Notes under the pieces: generated by a model
What the model was told of the DNA's origin: nothing
Databases searched by the model: none
Seen by the model: the letters and a program-made list of their open reading frames with translations, nothing else
Translations under genes and position numbers: made by a program
Shown here: positions 1 to 9,947 of the stretch, piece after piece
How the letters are laid out: each line of letters begins with the position of its first letter
Position numbering within the stretch: position 1 is the first letter of the stretch
NCBI GenBank assembly: GCA_913057785.1
Contig: CAJXPD010000035.1
Coordinates: 1 to 52,613, forward strand
DNA length: 52,613 nucleotides
DNA from: an uncultured Lewinella sp.
Lineage (GTDB): Bacteria > Bacteroidota > Bacteroidia > Chitinophagales > Saprospiraceae
Direction of reading: 5' to 3'

Positions 1-55
1 GCGCAATTGATGTTTTTGAGATGGCTTCTTGGTAGCTTCTTAGTAAACTTGCAGC

Positions 56-970
56 ATGAACTACCAAGAAATACTCGACGAGATTGGAACTGAATTCCGA
101 ACTACTAATTTTCAGGGTAAAGTAGCCTCCTACATTCCCGAATTGGCCAATGTGTCTCCTGATAAATTCGGGATGCATATCTGTTGTTTGCAAGGCGGGA
201 ATTATTCCCTTGGCGATTCCCAGGAACTTTTTTCCATCCAAAGTATTTCGAAGGTACTCTCCTTGACCTTGGCCCATCTACACGAAGGCGATGACATCTG
301 GAAACGTGTAGATGTAGAACCTTCTGGAGATCCTTTTAATTCTCTAGTACAGCTAGAATTCGAAAACGGAATTCCACGCAATCCTTTGATCAATGCGGGA
401 GCTTTGGTGATCTCAGATATCTTGGTGTCTCATTTGTCTAATCCAAAGCAGGACTATCTTGAATTTGTCAGGAATTTAGCCGGGGATCCTACGGTAGGTT
501 TTAACGTAAAGGTCGCTGCCTCAGAAAAAGAATGGGGATTTCGAAACAGTGCCTTGATCAATCTGATGAAATCCTTTGGCAATATCGAGAATGATGTCGA
601 AGAAGTACTCGATTTCTATTTCCACAAATGTTCCATTGAAATGAGCTGCGCCACTTTGGCTCGAACCTTCCTTCTATTTGCCAACCATGGGCAATTACTA
701 CACAGTGGCATTGCGATGATCTCTAAAAGTCAAGCCAAGCGGATAAATGCCATCATGCAGACTTGTGGGTTTTATGATGAGGCTGGCGAGTTCAGTTTTC
801 GAGTAGGACTACCCGGTAAGAGTGGGGTAGGAGGGGGAATTGTCGCCGTGCATCCAGGAGCTTACAGTGTTGCCGTTTGGAGCCCAAAGTTGAACCCCAA
901 AGGTAATTCCACCCAAGGCATGGCCGCTTTGGAAGCACTCACCACTAAGTCAGGACTCTCCATTTTCTAG
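56..970 (+). CDS. glsA: Glutaminase, serine-dependent beta-lactamase-like family
   Basis: Hydrolyses L-glutamine to glutamate and ammonia in the cytoplasm. The 304-residue length matches the bacterial glutaminase family (about 300-310). Visible signatures are the Ser-x-x-Lys catalytic motif SISK at residues 63-66, the segment NPLINAGAL near residue 110, and the C-terminal glycine stretch LPGKSGVGGGI, all typical of this serine-dependent fold. There is no signal peptide. The ATG at 56 follows a short leader that lies inside the window, so the gene is complete. It appears monocistronic: the next gene starts 186 bp downstream, beyond a structured intergenic region. Family assignment is firm; any role beyond glutamine use is unknown from this sequence. 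Confidence 0.95.
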   Translation: MNYQEILDEIGTEFRTTNFQGKVASYIPELANVSPDKFGMHICCLQGGNYSLGDSQELFSIQSISKVLSLTLAHLHEGDDIWKRVDVEPSGDPFNSLVQLEFENGIPRNPLINAGALVISDILVSHLSNPKQDYLEFVRNLAGDPTVGFNVKVAASEKEWGFRNSALINLMKSFGNIENDVEEVLDFYFHKCSIEMSCATLARTFLLFANHGQLLHSGIAMISKSQAKRINAIMQTCGFYDEAGEFSFRVGLPGKSGVGGGIVAVHPGAYSVAVWSPKLNPKGNSTQGMAALEALTTKSGLSIF

Positions 971-1076
971 ATGCCTTCGTGAACATTTCTACTAACAACT
1001 CAGTTAGGCTGGCAGCTGATATTAAGCTACACATTTTCTCCGGAAAGACCTGAACTATCGCTAGATCGACGCTAAG

Positions 1077-1133
1077 ATTAATTGAACAGTCAATCTAACA
1101 ACCAAAAGGGTTAGATCGGGTTGTTCAATTAAT
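1077..1133. promoter_or_regulatory. Two-tier inverted repeat upstream of the PagL-like gene
   Basis: An outer 12-bp perfect stem (attaattgaaca at 1077-1088 with its complement at 1122-1133) encloses an inner 7-bp stem (atctaac at 1093-1099 with gttagat at 1110-1116). It ends 23 bp before the ATG at 1157. No T-run follows on the + strand, so it is a poor intrinsic terminator for glsA. It could be an operator or a structured 5' leader of the outer-membrane gene. Pairing is read directly; function is inferred. Confidence 0.5.
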
Positions 1134-1156
1134 AACACCTATTAAATACCTTAATA

Positions 1157-1708
1157 ATGAGACGCCTATTATTCGTCTGGGTGCTAGCACTCTGTAGCCT
1201 CGGACAAACTGCCTATACCCAAGCAGACCTACCACAACAAATGAGTTTTAACTATGGTAGAAGTGTAATTGATGAAGCACTTCCAGAAGGTTTCGCTTAC
1301 AATCCAGTTACGCTATTAGCAAATGCCCCGCTCTACTACTTTGGTCCCTTCAGCCTGTATGCGGAAGCTCAGTTCACCCGGGCTGATAATCTGCTGACAC
1401 AGGGAACCGAGTTCGAATTTGGTCTAAATGGAGGGATTCGCTATCAAATGAACCTGAACAAGTACTTTGAAGTGAATGCTGCAATTGGCTCAGGCCCACA
1501 TTACATTTCTTTGGAAACTCGGCTGCAAGCTAACGGCTTTATCTTTTCTGACAACTTTGAATTGGGCTTTTCAGTTTTTCTGCCCACCACTAAAACGACT
1601 ATTAATGTGAAGAGCCGGTTTCGACATATTTCGAATGCGGGTTTGAAACGGCCGAATTGGGGGATAGACAATCTGTTCTTAATCGTCGGTATAGGGACAG
1701 TCCTGTGA
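1157..1708 (+). CDS. PagL-like lipid A 3-O-deacylase / acyloxyacyl hydrolase family barrel
   Basis: A 183-residue protein with an N-terminal signal peptide (about residues 1-20, cleavage near AYTQA) and alternating beta-strand pattern expected of an eight-strand outer-membrane barrel. The C-terminal segment H157-I-S159-N-A-G, followed by N167 and D171, matches the PagL active-site region, in which His and Ser two residues apart and an acidic residue 14 positions after the His form the triad. Here the acidic position is Asp171 rather than the usual Glu. By family it would remove the 3-linked acyl chain from lipid A at the outer membrane. Lipid A remodelling is inferred; several Bacteroidota homologues carry this motif without a tested activity. 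Confidence 0.75.
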   Translation: MRRLLFVWVLALCSLGQTAYTQADLPQQMSFNYGRSVIDEALPEGFAYNPVTLLANAPLYYFGPFSLYAEAQFTRADNLLTQGTEFEFGLNGGIRYQMNLNKYFEVNAAIGSGPHYISLETRLQANGFIFSDNFELGFSVFLPTTKTTINVKSRFRHISNAGLKRPNWGIDNLFLIVGIGTVL

Positions 1709-1926
1709 CTTTTGTCATTCCAAGCAGGGTTAAAATCATGTACTTTATGTTCTTCTAAAAAGACCGTGTTCGAAGATAGTCAAAGTGAAAACCAAGGCTT
1801 CGGGAGCAATCATTATCCTTGTTGTTGTTCATCTTACTTTCTACTTCCACGGAATTTATCCAAATAGGTATTTTATAAGCAAAATTTTCTTTACCGTCGA
1901 ATGAGGTAGAGAGTCAAATTGAAAAT

Positions 1927-2877
1927 ATGAGAGCTTTATTTCTATTAGTAATTCTAAGTCTTTTATGGGCTTGCGAATCTCCGTCGGGAGAGCAAGAGGC
2001 CGCCATTCCAGCCACCTTGGTTAGCCAGCCTAATAATATATCAAATGACCAAGCCGGCTTGAGTCAACAATGGTACGAGGGAAAGGCAGAATTGACGAGC
2101 TATACTTTGTTGCAAAACCGATACCGAGATGTACATCCTGGCCAAGCAGTTATGGTTTTTGTGACTGAAGATTTTCTGACTGACAAACAGGTTAAAAACG
2201 ATAATTATACGAACCCCAATTCGATTCCCATTTTGAAAATGAATCGTGTTTTGGATTTTCCAACTGGACTGTATGATTATCATATTATGACTTCCACCTT
2301 CACGCCTGCCGAAACACAAAAACACCCACATACTTTGAAGGTGACTCAGTCTACGACTGAATGGTGTGGCCAGGTATTTTCGCAGCTGAACTATAAGAAG
2401 GGGGAATACCAGTCCAAGCTGTTTTCCTACTTTGAAAGTGAGGGGGATCAAGAAACTAAGTTCAAAGCCGCGCTACTGGAGGATGAAGTCTTCAATCGTT
2501 TACGGATTGATCCAAGTGCATTGCCAACCGGGAAAACCAAGATGTTGCCTAGCCTGACCTACTTGAGGTTGGCTCATCGGCCAACAAGCTTGGTTGAGGC
2601 TGAAAATAGCATGGCAACTTATGACGGGAGTGATTTCGAAGGAGATGAATTGATGATTTATACCGTAACCTATCCAAGTCATAAGCGGACCCTGGAAATC
2701 GTGTTCGAAAAGGCAGCACCCCATGCCATTGTCGGGTGGAAAGACACCTATCCTTCGGCTTTTGATCGTCAGCCTAGAACATCTATCGCCAAAAGAAAGA
2801 AAACTGTATGGTCGCCCTATTGGAGTAAAAATAGCCTCCGTGATATGGCGCTAAGGGCTGAACTAGAACTGGATTAA
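1927..2877 (+). CDS. Conserved lipoprotein of unknown function
   Basis: 316 residues starting with a lipoprotein signal: hydrophobic core LFLLVILSLLWAC with the lipobox cysteine at residue 16. The body is soluble-looking, with a WCGQVF segment about residue 144 and several Tyr/Trp-rich strands, and no motif I can tie to an enzyme. Proteins of this kind in Bacteroidota are sometimes annotated as Maf-like, but I see no Maf nucleotide-binding motif and do not support that name. It faces gyrB convergently, with a strong terminator between them. Likely membrane-anchored in the periplasm or outer membrane; function unknown. Confidence 0.8.
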   Translation: MRALFLLVILSLLWACESPSGEQEAAIPATLVSQPNNISNDQAGLSQQWYEGKAELTSYTLLQNRYRDVHPGQAVMVFVTEDFLTDKQVKNDNYTNPNSIPILKMNRVLDFPTGLYDYHIMTSTFTPAETQKHPHTLKVTQSTTEWCGQVFSQLNYKKGEYQSKLFSYFESEGDQETKFKAALLEDEVFNRLRIDPSALPTGKTKMLPSLTYLRLAHRPTSLVEAENSMATYDGSDFEGDELMIYTVTYPSHKRTLEIVFEKAAPHAIVGWKDTYPSAFDRQPRTSIAKRKKTVWSPYWSKNSLRDMALRAELELD

Positions 2878-2900
2878 GGAGTCTTAGTCGCCAGGAAAGC

Positions 2901-2939
2901 AAATGGGCAACACATCATTGATGCGTTGCCCATTTTTTT
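2901..2939 (+). terminator. Intrinsic terminator after the lipoprotein gene
   Basis: An 11-bp perfect stem (aaatgggcaac at 2901-2911, complement at 2925-2935) is followed by a run of seven T on the + strand. It lies 24 bp past the lipoprotein stop and about 55 bp past the gyrB stop on the other strand, where the T-run is much weaker. Confidence 0.85.
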
Positions 2940-2991
2940 GTTTGTTATCTTTCCGCGTCTTATCCTGTTAGACAAGATCGAAAGTTAATTT

Positions 2992-4992
<2,001 letters not shown>

Positions 4993-5135
4993 TTACCCCG
5001 TTTTTTATAGTTTAAAACCGCTGTGAATTTGCCGTTTGGACGGTATCTAAAGGCGTTCAAAAAGCCTTTTGTATCAGACTCATCCTAAATCGAATTTGAA
5101 TTGTTGTTATTACACTACTTAAGCGTCATTATTAC

Positions 5136-5143
5136 TATTTTTG
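5136..5143 (+). promoter_or_regulatory. Candidate -7 box for tsaE-ald
   Basis: TATTTTTG matches TAnnTTTG. The implied transcription start near 5150 leaves about 13 nt before the ATG at 5163 and only about 4 before the in-frame GTG at 5154, which favours the ATG as the tsaE start. Confidence 0.55.
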
Positions 5144-5162
5144 CGCCGATTAAGTGATAACA

Positions 5163-5576
5163 ATGGAGTGGACTATTACGGGAATCGACGAATTAGAAGA
5201 TTCTGCGAAAAAATTGTTGCAAGAAGCAGGCGAAAGAAAGATTATGGTCTTTTCCGGCGAAATTGGAGCTGGGAAAACAACCTTGATCCAACGACTCTGT
5301 CAACAGCTCGGAGTGGATGAAAAAGTGACGAGTCCAACTTTCGCACTGGCAAATGTTTATGCCACGGCCCATGGAGATGAGGTGTATCATTTGGATCTGT
5401 ATAGACTCAAGGATGCGCAAGAGGCACTTGATATGGGGATTGAAGAATACCTCTACGGAGATCGCTATTGCTTCATTGAATGGCCAGCGGTAGTGGAGGA
5501 TCTGTTACCCGCTGATACCCTGTACATAAGGATTGAATTGATAGAGAATTCCCATAGAAAAATTGTATTATTGTAG
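5163..5576 (+). CDS. tsaE: tRNA threonylcarbamoyladenosine biosynthesis ATPase TsaE
   Basis: 137 residues from the ATG at 5163. It has the P-loop GEIGAGKTT (residues 32-40) and the family motifs SPTF (with TSPTFALAN) and HLDLYRL, then the FIEWP motif near the C-terminus. TsaE is the small ATPase that works with TsaB and TsaD to place the t6A modification at position 37 of ANN-decoding tRNAs. Length is normal for the family. An in-frame GTG nine bases upstream (5154) is possible but lies almost at the predicted transcription start. The alanine dehydrogenase gene begins 3 bp after its stop, so the two are probably cotranscribed. Confidence 0.93.
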   Translation: MEWTITGIDELEDSAKKLLQEAGERKIMVFSGEIGAGKTTLIQRLCQQLGVDEKVTSPTFALANVYATAHGDEVYHLDLYRLKDAQEALDMGIEEYLYGDRYCFIEWPAVVEDLLPADTLYIRIELIENSHRKIVLL

Positions 5577-5579
5577 ACT

Positions 5580-6809
5580 ATGAGTGAAAAGGAGAAAAGG
5601 ATACCAGTACCTAAAATCTTTACGGAAGGCCAGTACCGTACACAAGCGGAAATGCTTCCCGTTAAACAACGTTCTAGTAAGTTGTTTATTGGTATTCCAA
5701 AGGAAGTGACTATCCAGGAAAATCGAGTAGCCCTGGTCCCCTCCTCTGTCTCTACTCTGGTGGCTAATGGCCATCGGGTTGTCATCGAGACCGGTGCGGG
5801 GGAGAAGTCAAATTTCTCCGATCACGATTTCTCAGAAGCAGGTGCTGAAATTGCCTACAGCCCTGAGCAAGTCTACAAAGCAAAAGTGATCATTAAGGTA
5901 GCTCCTCCAACCCTGGATGAGGTAGAATTAATGCATCCAAATCAGATACTCATCTCTCCACTACAGTTGCCGATCATTTCCGGGGATTATATCAATCGTT
6001 TGCGGCAAAAGCGCGTGATTGCGCTGGCAATGGAGTATATCAAGGATGAATTTGAGACCTTCCCGATCGTTCGGATTATGAGTGAAATGGCAGGTACGAG
6101 CGCCATCCTGACCGCTGCTGAACTCTTGGCCAACACAAGTGGAGGTAAAGGGGTGTTATTAGGAGGGATTTCGGGAGTGCCTAGCGCTAAAGTGGTGATT
6201 CTAGGAGCAGGAATCGTGGCAGAATATGCGACGCGAACCGCGCTGGGATTGGGCGCTGAGGTGCGTATTTTTGATGACAACATTTATAAACTCAAGCGCC
6301 TACAGAATCAAGTAGGCAGGCCTTTATACACCTCAGCGATGAATCCCGTTTATCTTGAACGGGAGTTGATTACTGCCGAAGTAGCCATTGGAGCCATTCA
6401 CTCAGAGACGGGCCGTGCGCCTATCCTGGTGAGTGAGGACATGGTATCCAAAATGAAGCCTGGAGCCGTAATTGTCGATGTGAGTATCGATCAGGGGGGA
6501 TGTTTTGCCACTTCTGAGGTTACTTCCTTAAAAAGACCTACCTTTGTCAAACATGATGTGATTCATTACTGTGTTCCGAATATCGCATCGCGGGTATCGC
6601 GTACCGCTTCGATCGCAGTAAGCAACATTATGACGCCTATTTTGTTAAAAGCTAATAGCACGGCGGATATAGAACACTTATTCTTTACCAATTTAGGACT
6701 ACGCCACGGTATTTATACCTACAAGGGATGTTTAACTAATGAATACCTGGGCCGTCGATTTGCTATTAAATCTACCGACCTTGACCTATTGATTACCTCT
6801 AATCTATAA
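5580..6809 (+). CDS. ald: Alanine dehydrogenase / PNT-family NAD(P)-binding protein
   Basis: 409 residues. The N-terminal AlaDH/PNT domain starts around residue 36 (IGIPKEVTIQENRVALVPS) after a 35-residue extension. The NAD-binding Rossmann domain has VVILGAGIVAEYATRTA followed by an acidic strand end (IFDDN). The family interconverts L-alanine with pyruvate and ammonia using NAD. By-eye alignment puts Gln in LISPLQLP where characterised alanine dehydrogenases have the catalytic His of the LHLA motif, while the Lys of the preceding strand (IIKVAPP) is kept; activity is therefore less certain than the family name suggests. It follows tsaE by 3 bp, an arrangement that is likely operonic. Confidence 0.8.
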   Translation: MSEKEKRIPVPKIFTEGQYRTQAEMLPVKQRSSKLFIGIPKEVTIQENRVALVPSSVSTLVANGHRVVIETGAGEKSNFSDHDFSEAGAEIAYSPEQVYKAKVIIKVAPPTLDEVELMHPNQILISPLQLPIISGDYINRLRQKRVIALAMEYIKDEFETFPIVRIMSEMAGTSAILTAAELLANTSGGKGVLLGGISGVPSAKVVILGAGIVAEYATRTALGLGAEVRIFDDNIYKLKRLQNQVGRPLYTSAMNPVYLERELITAEVAIGAIHSETGRAPILVSEDMVSKMKPGAVIVDVSIDQGGCFATSEVTSLKRPTFVKHDVIHYCVPNIASRVSRTASIAVSNIMTPILLKANSTADIEHLFFTNLGLRHGIYTYKGCLTNEYLGRRFAIKSTDLDLLITSNL

Positions 6810-6849
6810 ACGAAAATCCTTCTTCACTTTTAGGAACCCCTATTAATGC

Positions 6850-6857
6850 TATTTTTG
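6850..6857 (+). promoter_or_regulatory. Candidate -7 box for the PycTM-like gene
   Basis: TATTTTTG, full match to TAnnTTTG, 50 bases before the preferred ATG at 6907. It suggests the small membrane protein has its own promoter rather than depending on tsaE-ald read-through. Confidence 0.5.
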
Positions 6858-6906
6858 CAGCCTTTTCCGAGATACCTCGGTGGGAAGGCACAAACGTTAT
6901 TTGCTA

Positions 6907-7479
6907 ATGCTACTATTAGAAGAACAAAAACCAAAGAAAAAGAAGAAGAAACAGCTGCCGAAAGAGGTCGTGAATATTATCCGTACCACCCAACGGAATA
7001 ATATTGAATTGACCCACATCGCAGACAATAAAGCCAATGTGCTGCTCAGTCTGAATGCCTTGATGATCACCTTCCTTTTGCCGCTAGTCGTAGCGCATAC
7101 CCAGGTAATCTTAGAGGAACAACTGTACATACCGCTGGTGATCTTAGCTGCCACGTGCTTCGTGACCATTTACATATGCACCATTGTATTGAAGCCTTCC
7201 AACTTGAAAAACTTTCGGGATAATGCCAACAAGGACGGTCGGTTTAGTCCATTCTTTTTTGGCAATTTCTATCGAATGGAGCCGCAAGAATTTTTCAAGT
7301 ACATCAAGGATACAGCTTCAGAACCTGAAAATGTGCGTGGCCACCTGGCGGAGGACCTATACTATGTTGGGCGTCGTCTGGCTCATAAAATGAACTATAT
7401 TCGAATTGCCTTTAGCATCTTTATTGTTGGCCTTTTCTTGAGCCTTGCCTCTACGGCATTAGTTCTATGGCTGCTGTAG
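6907..7479 (+). CDS. PycTM (DUF5706) family membrane protein with lysine-rich N-terminus
   Basis: 190 residues from the ATG at 6907; an in-frame GTG at 6880 would add nine residues. A short N-terminus carries six consecutive lysines (residues 10-15). Then comes the signature R26-T-T-x-x-R with THIADNKAN (37-44), two membrane helices (about 45-68 and 79-100), a cytoplasmic stretch with FFGNFYRM and EDLYYVGRRLAHK, and a third helix (about 167-190). This is the layout of the PycTM family, known as the membrane-disrupting effector of Pycsar anti-phage systems, which responds to cCMP or cUMP. No cyclase gene lies nearby; the neighbours are tsaE and ald. A close relative is fused to an HD domain at 25627-26868. 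A housekeeping or orphan-effector role is inferred. Confidence 0.75.
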   Translation: MLLLEEQKPKKKKKKQLPKEVVNIIRTTQRNNIELTHIADNKANVLLSLNALMITFLLPLVVAHTQVILEEQLYIPLVILAATCFVTIYICTIVLKPSNLKNFRDNANKDGRFSPFFFGNFYRMEPQEFFKYIKDTASEPENVRGHLAEDLYYVGRRLAHKMNYIRIAFSIFIVGLFLSLASTALVLWLL

Positions 7480-7490
7480 GTAGATAGACG

Positions 7491-7522
7491 AAAAAAGGAG
7501 GTGATGTTTCCATCAACCTCCT
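7491..7522 (-). terminator. Intrinsic terminator for the T9SS cargo gene
   Basis: Stem aggaggt/gatg (7496-7506) pairs with 7511-7522 with one bulged A and a 4-nt loop. On the minus strand the hairpin is followed by TTTTTT. It lies 32 bp past the stop of the minus-strand gene and also sits just after the + gene ending at 7479. Confidence 0.75.
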
Positions 7523-7553
7523 CATTACAATATCTATCGCACAAGACCTACCA

Positions 7554-9947
7554 TCACATCTTCACGATGCGATGCGTTGTGGTCCCTATTTGTCTTTCAA
7601 TTTGAATAATAAATTGTCCAGCGTTCAAGTGTGAGAGGTTTAGGCCTAGCCCTAGACTACCTTCTTCCAGAATCTGACGGTGGCGCAGGGTGCCATTGAG
7701 ATCAAATACTCTGATTTCTCCCCTTTGGTCCGTAGCCTGGTCCAGGCGGATATTGACGAAGTCTGGCGTTAAGGTAGGGAATACTTGCACGCCCCAACCC
7801 TGCCCTTCAAAGACGACACTGACGATCTTGGAGTATGTGGTAGTCCCATCGTAATCTACTTGCCTTAGTCGATAGTAGTTAATCCCCTTGTAGGGTTTGT
7901 TGTCCCACAGCTCATAGGATTGCGGTATGAAGGTGGTACCTGCTCCTTTAACCACTCCAACTTCTTCGAAATCCTGTCCATCCGAGCTGCGTTCTACAGC
8001 CATATAGTCATTATTGATCTCCGTTAACGTCTGCCAGTCTAGTACCACCTGGCCATCAATCGCTCTAGCGCTGAAAGACATCAGCTCAATTGGGAGTGGA
8101 ACAAAGGCCTGAGTTGTATTCAATTCCCCTAAGGACTGGGTAGTTTCATTTACCCAAACGAAGTCTCCTGGGCAACCGCCGCTGCCCTGTAATTGCATGC
8201 TTTTGGTAAATCCACTGAAAGAGGCCTCCAGCACATTTATACCATTTTGATCCAGGGTTTGATCGGCAACCATTCCATTGGCTACTCCATTGATGGCTTC
8301 GAGAGGTCGCAGTATGCTCAAGAACTGTACCACGGTTTGGGTCACCTTATTGTAGATGGCCCAGCCGGTCAAATGATCGATATCCGGAATCGGAACCCAA
8401 ATCGCTCCCATACCATTTTGCTGATCTTCGATCTTGCCGCTAAGCGGTATGATACGCTCGACTTCTGATTCCTTGGAATCGGTAGGGATAACTTTATAAA
8501 CATGAATCTCGTAGGCGTCTAGGTTTATTCCGGCTTGTCCGGCAACCTCGATTCCCTCATCTATGTCAATATTGAGGCCGATAACACCACTGGGGATATG
8601 TGTTTCGTACTCAATTTCATTGATGAATAAATTATCTCCAGCCCCGAGATCGGTACATCCTTGAGCAGGCTGAGTGGTTACTCTTTTTGCTTCGATCCAG
8701 TCTGTCCCTTTTCGCACGAAAAAGGTAAAGTGGTAATCGTTGCTGTTCTGAACACTTGTAGTTTCAAATCTTTCAGCAGAACCAAGGTATACGGGGTACT
8801 CCTCAACACCGAAGTCCGCGCCACCATCACCCTGTCCAAAGATTGGGTCAATGGTATACTGAGTGCCGTCTCCAGTAGGGAATCCCGTAATGGTGTTAAA
8901 GCCTGCTACCACCAAGACCTCATCGAAACAATAAGGGAGATCCCACATGAAACTGATCTTACTATCTGTTCCACTATGGATAAGGTTTCGAACGAAGTTA
9001 GGAGAGCTGCAGGTAGTGGCAGCACTAGCGTTCAAAGCAGCTTGCTGCTTATAACATGTTCCATTATACTCGAATACGGTAAGGTGATAGGTCGCTCCGT
9101 CGGTCAAACCATTGACGGTGAAACTAGAATTTCCGCCAGCAGCTCCTGCTCCAGCAAATACTACGTATTCACCAGGTGAAAGCTGATCTCCTGCGCCAAA
9201 AGTACTGCTTCCTGTGTAACTTAAGCCATTACAGGGGGCACTTGAGTTACTAACAGGACTGCCTTCACGCATGACGACCACTCTGCCCGAGCCATTGCCA
9301 TGAGTAAGGTTGACAGTTAAGCTATTGTCTGTAATGAAATCAAAGGCAACGGCACCGTTGGTATTTGGCGCAGCACAAGCTGTCTTTTTCTCTCCTTTGA
9401 TGTTAAGGGAGTTGCTGCCCAATTTCCATTCGCCGGTTTGTGCCTCCGAGCGGTAACCGTAAAAGCGGAAACAAAGCTGGTTTCCATTACAGATATCTAT
9501 GCCTAGATTGCTAATTGTATGTTTTCTTTCATCTGTGTTGTCAGGTATGAGTTGTCCTAAAATAAGATCGCTTGTATTGAATCCATCTACAGACCACCGT
9601 ACTTCGAAAGCACCGGGGCCGTCGTCTGTTCTTGACTCTGTAAACTCTAATTGATCGACTTCTAATGTGATTCCTGGGTCTGGAGTAATGCAGACTTCAT
9701 AGTAGTCCACTACTCCTGCTTCTGTGGCAGTAGGCCAATAATCGGCGCGTGCACCTAAGGATGAATAGGTGATCTTGTTGATACCGTTTCCTCTGATGAA
9801 ATCACTAGCCTGAACATTGGCGATCGCACTGGGGGCTGCTTCGTCTGTGGAGTTAAGGGCCCACTCTGAAAGCATAGTGAGTTGCCCGAATGCTGGGATT
9901 GTAAATGTCAGTATTGCAAGTAATGCAATACCCCTGTAAGTCATCAT
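7554..9947 (-). CDS. Large secreted protein with T9SS type A C-terminal sorting domain
   Basis: 797 residues from the ATG at 9947; the frame stays open further upstream, but this start places a clean signal peptide first (MMTYRGIALLAILTFTIPAFG). The middle has repeated beta-rich segments, including a stretch starting LPIELMSFSARAIDGQV, which resembles the fibronectin-III-like linker often placed before sorting domains in Bacteroidota. The last 80 residues (VFPTLTPDFVNIRLD, then FDLNGT, LSHLNAGQFIIQIE, HRIVKM) match a type IX secretion sorting domain, so the protein is expected to pass the outer membrane and be attached or released. The passenger region has no catalytic motif that I recognise. 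Monocistronic, with its own terminator. Confidence 0.85.
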   Translation of the reverse strand: MMTYRGIALLAILTFTIPAFGQLTMLSEWALNSTDEAAPSAIANVQASDFIRGNGINKITYSSLGARADYWPTATEAGVVDYYEVCITPDPGITLEVDQLEFTESRTDDGPGAFEVRWSVDGFNTSDLILGQLIPDNTDERKHTISNLGIDICNGNQLCFRFYGYRSEAQTGEWKLGSNSLNIKGEKKTACAAPNTNGAVAFDFITDNSLTVNLTHGNGSGRVVVMREGSPVSNSSAPCNGLSYTGSSTFGAGDQLSPGEYVVFAGAGAAGGNSSFTVNGLTDGATYHLTVFEYNGTCYKQQAALNASAATTCSSPNFVRNLIHSGTDSKISFMWDLPYCFDEVLVVAGFNTITGFPTGDGTQYTIDPIFGQGDGGADFGVEEYPVYLGSAERFETTSVQNSNDYHFTFFVRKGTDWIEAKRVTTQPAQGCTDLGAGDNLFINEIEYETHIPSGVIGLNIDIDEGIEVAGQAGINLDAYEIHVYKVIPTDSKESEVERIIPLSGKIEDQQNGMGAIWVPIPDIDHLTGWAIYNKVTQTVVQFLSILRPLEAINGVANGMVADQTLDQNGINVLEASFSGFTKSMQLQGSGGCPGDFVWVNETTQSLGELNTTQAFVPLPIELMSFSARAIDGQVVLDWQTLTEINNDYMAVERSSDGQDFEEVGVVKGAGTTFIPQSYELWDNKPYKGINYYRLRQVDYDGTTTYSKIVSVVFEGQGWGVQVFPTLTPDFVNIRLDQATDQRGEIRVFDLNGTLRHRQILEEGSLGLGLNLSHLNAGQFIIQIERQIGTTTHRIVKM

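Noticed and set aside
1927..2877. Maf-like septum formation inhibitor
   Set aside because: The protein is a lipoprotein without the Maf nucleotide-binding motif, so the name is not supported.
5154..5163. GTG at 5154 as tsaE start
   Set aside because: It sits about four bases after the predicted transcription start; the ATG at 5163 fits the family N-terminus.
8661..9179. Antisense frame of 172 codons inside the T9SS cargo gene
   Set aside because: It lies wholly within a well-supported coding region and has no recognisable domain or start signal.
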